Of a stretch of DNA of 64,000 nucleotides, positions 62,604 to 64,000 are shown piece by piece. The position numbers and the translations under genes were made by a program. Numbering within the stretch: position 1 is the first letter of the stretch; each line of letters opens with the position of its first letter. The notes beneath the pieces are model-generated. The model was not told the origin of the DNA and searched no databases. It saw only the letters and a program-made list of their open reading frames with translations. The DNA comes from Amphiura filiformis (taxonomy: Eukaryota; Echinodermata; Ophiuroidea; Amphilepidida; Amphiuridae), in contig NC_092647.1 in NCBI RefSeq assembly GCF_039555335.1, positions 14,742,094-14,806,093 of the forward strand, in the 5' to 3' direction.

Positions 62604-64000
62604 CAACCACAGACATCCTAAGCGCCATCGTCGGGTGCCATCTGCTACAGATTGAGGGAGGCCATTTGGGTGTTGCACACTACACCACATCGCCAGTGAG
62701 AGAGAGACCACAGCGAGTCAAACTTGGGGTCTGTGAAGGAGAGAGAAGAGCAATGACTTGTCAGGCGGGCGGGCAGACAGAAAAGCAACTCAGCATCTTC
62801 TGTATGTTGCTGCTGCTCTTATGTGTTTGAGTACTAGTGAGTGTATTCTACTACAGCAGTTCACCTGACTGTTCTCAGTATATCGGTGTAATAATAAGTC
62901 CAAATTTAGTTGGTTCCATTGCTGTCCAACTGGCAGTGTATTAAAGAGAGAGAGTCTTTTTCCATTCCTCGTCATCAGTGTTTGTATCCTAGCAACGGCA
63001 TCATCCATAGGCTTCCGTTCTCGGAAGCAGTTGTGGATTTTGTTAAACACCACTTTTTTTTCCCGACATCTTGTCCTCTTTCCCAAAAATCCTTTTGGAG
63101 CTTGAAGCTTTTTATATTGATTGGTATTGTCATAATAAACAGGTGAAATTTCTTGTATTTCAGTCAAACATAACTTGTGCTCTCAATGTTTTAATATCAA
63201 AAACTTGAAAAACGAAATAAAAAAGAATAAAATATAATGCAATTTGAAGATGGTTATCATAGTCAAACAGAACTTGCTGCTGTGTGAATGACAGTTTGAA
63301 AGTGTTCTTTGCAATTTTTGTGTTACAAATTCAATAGTATTTACTTTTTGGTTAATTTTATTTCATATTTTTATATTCGTATACCATATTTTCTTGATCA
63401 GTTAAAAGGAAAAAAATTGTAGTAATTTTCAAGTATGTTTTTCTTTCTGTGTAAGTTTGTAATTACCGTAATATCCTGCTCATTGTGAGTTAGTGATGAG
63501 TTTCAGTTATGAGGCGTAAGCAGATGCTTTCTGCGGATGAATGCCTGGTCCTATTCAGCTTATGCTGGCAAGTCCTCTCGATCGAGTGGGACATTACCTT
63601 GCCATCCGAATAGTGCATTCACTTGCACCTCTTAACTGAAACTCATAAATGATATAAGAGGAGAAACTGCATGTCTCGTTTTAGTAACTTGGCAATGAAC
63701 TTGCTGTCACAAACCGCTGTGTGTTCACAAATTGCCGGCTCATGAATTCCTGAATCGGGAAAAACTTGATATATCGCACATATTTTTGCTTAATAGGCGC
63801 CACTTGCAGTCCTGTCGCATCATTTTACTGATGTATAACAAATTGGAGCTCACAGTGCCCACAAGTCGTGAAATGTTGGCATCTCGCAAAACAAGGAAAG
63901 GCATTGTGTGACCCCTACTTATTTCTGCGCAATAATTGGGGCATGTACGCACATCAGCAAGTGTGATAGGATTGTGATGGGTGCTGTTAGGAGCACAAAG
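62604..64000. other. EPC 3' UTR and downstream flank
   Basis: Candidate poly(A) signals AATAAA at 63134-63139, 63216-63221 and 63226-63231. No further gene is recognised to the window end. Confidence 0.45.
63497..63645. repeat. inverted-repeat element TGAGTTTCAGTTA
   Basis: TGAGTTTCAGTTA at the left and TAACTGAAACTCA at the right, with adjacent GAGG/CCTC words also pairing. About 150 bp. Confidence 0.65.

Overview
The window is animal genomic DNA: AT-rich, with GT-AG introns, long intergenic spaces, microsatellites and dense non-autonomous DNA transposons. The gene content and the repeat style (Penelope-like, hAT-like, piggyBac-like and Tc1-like remnants) suggest a marine invertebrate, most likely an invertebrate deuterostome such as an echinoderm or hemichordate. 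The species cannot be fixed from sequence alone.

Three genes can be reconstructed exon by exon. (1) On the + strand, 4379-29042, an MBD5/MBD6-type gene: seven coding exons with an N-terminal methyl-CpG-binding-type domain, an AT-hook-like motif, a giant 7.65-kb low-complexity exon, and a C-terminal PWWP domain followed by a basic tail. (2) On the - strand, 46497-41054, a BTB-BACK-kelch (KLHL-type) gene in three coding exons. (3) On the + strand, 49406-62603, an Enhancer of polycomb (EPC1/EPC2) gene in 14 coding exons, ending in the conserved VAMEVT C-terminus. MBD5 and EPC2 are also neighbours, in the same order and orientation, in human 2q23.1. Here a KLHL gene lies between them on the opposite strand. 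In vertebrates and flies MBD5/6 proteins work with the BAP1/Calypso-ASXL deubiquitinase, and EPC is a scaffold of the TIP60/NuA4 acetyltransferase, so the block joins two Polycomb-related chromatin genes.

All three genes carry isolated single-base frameshifts (three, one and three). After correction each coding length is an exact multiple of three (about 2898, 658 and 851 aa) and homology runs straight through. The shifts look like uncorrected assembly indels, not pseudogene decay.

Layout: 1-4 kb, upstream repeats including a fold-back hAT-like element with a nested insertion; 4-29 kb, the MBD gene, whose introns hold many terminal-inverted-repeat elements, a Penelope fragment and a long inverted satellite array; 29-41 kb, intergenic DNA with fold-backs, MITEs and a Tc1 transposase remnant; 41-46.5 kb, the KLHL gene with a 13-copy 140-bp satellite in its first coding intron; 46.5-49.4 kb, the head-to-head KLHL/EPC promoter interval with YY1-type sites; 49.4-62.6 kb, the EPC gene; 62.6-64 kb, its 3' flank.

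The most unusual signal is a terminal-inverted-repeat element at 40467-40844, just downstream of the KLHL stop. It carries three tandem copies of a histone-mRNA 3' stem-loop (two exact, one with a single mismatch), all in the KLHL sense direction.
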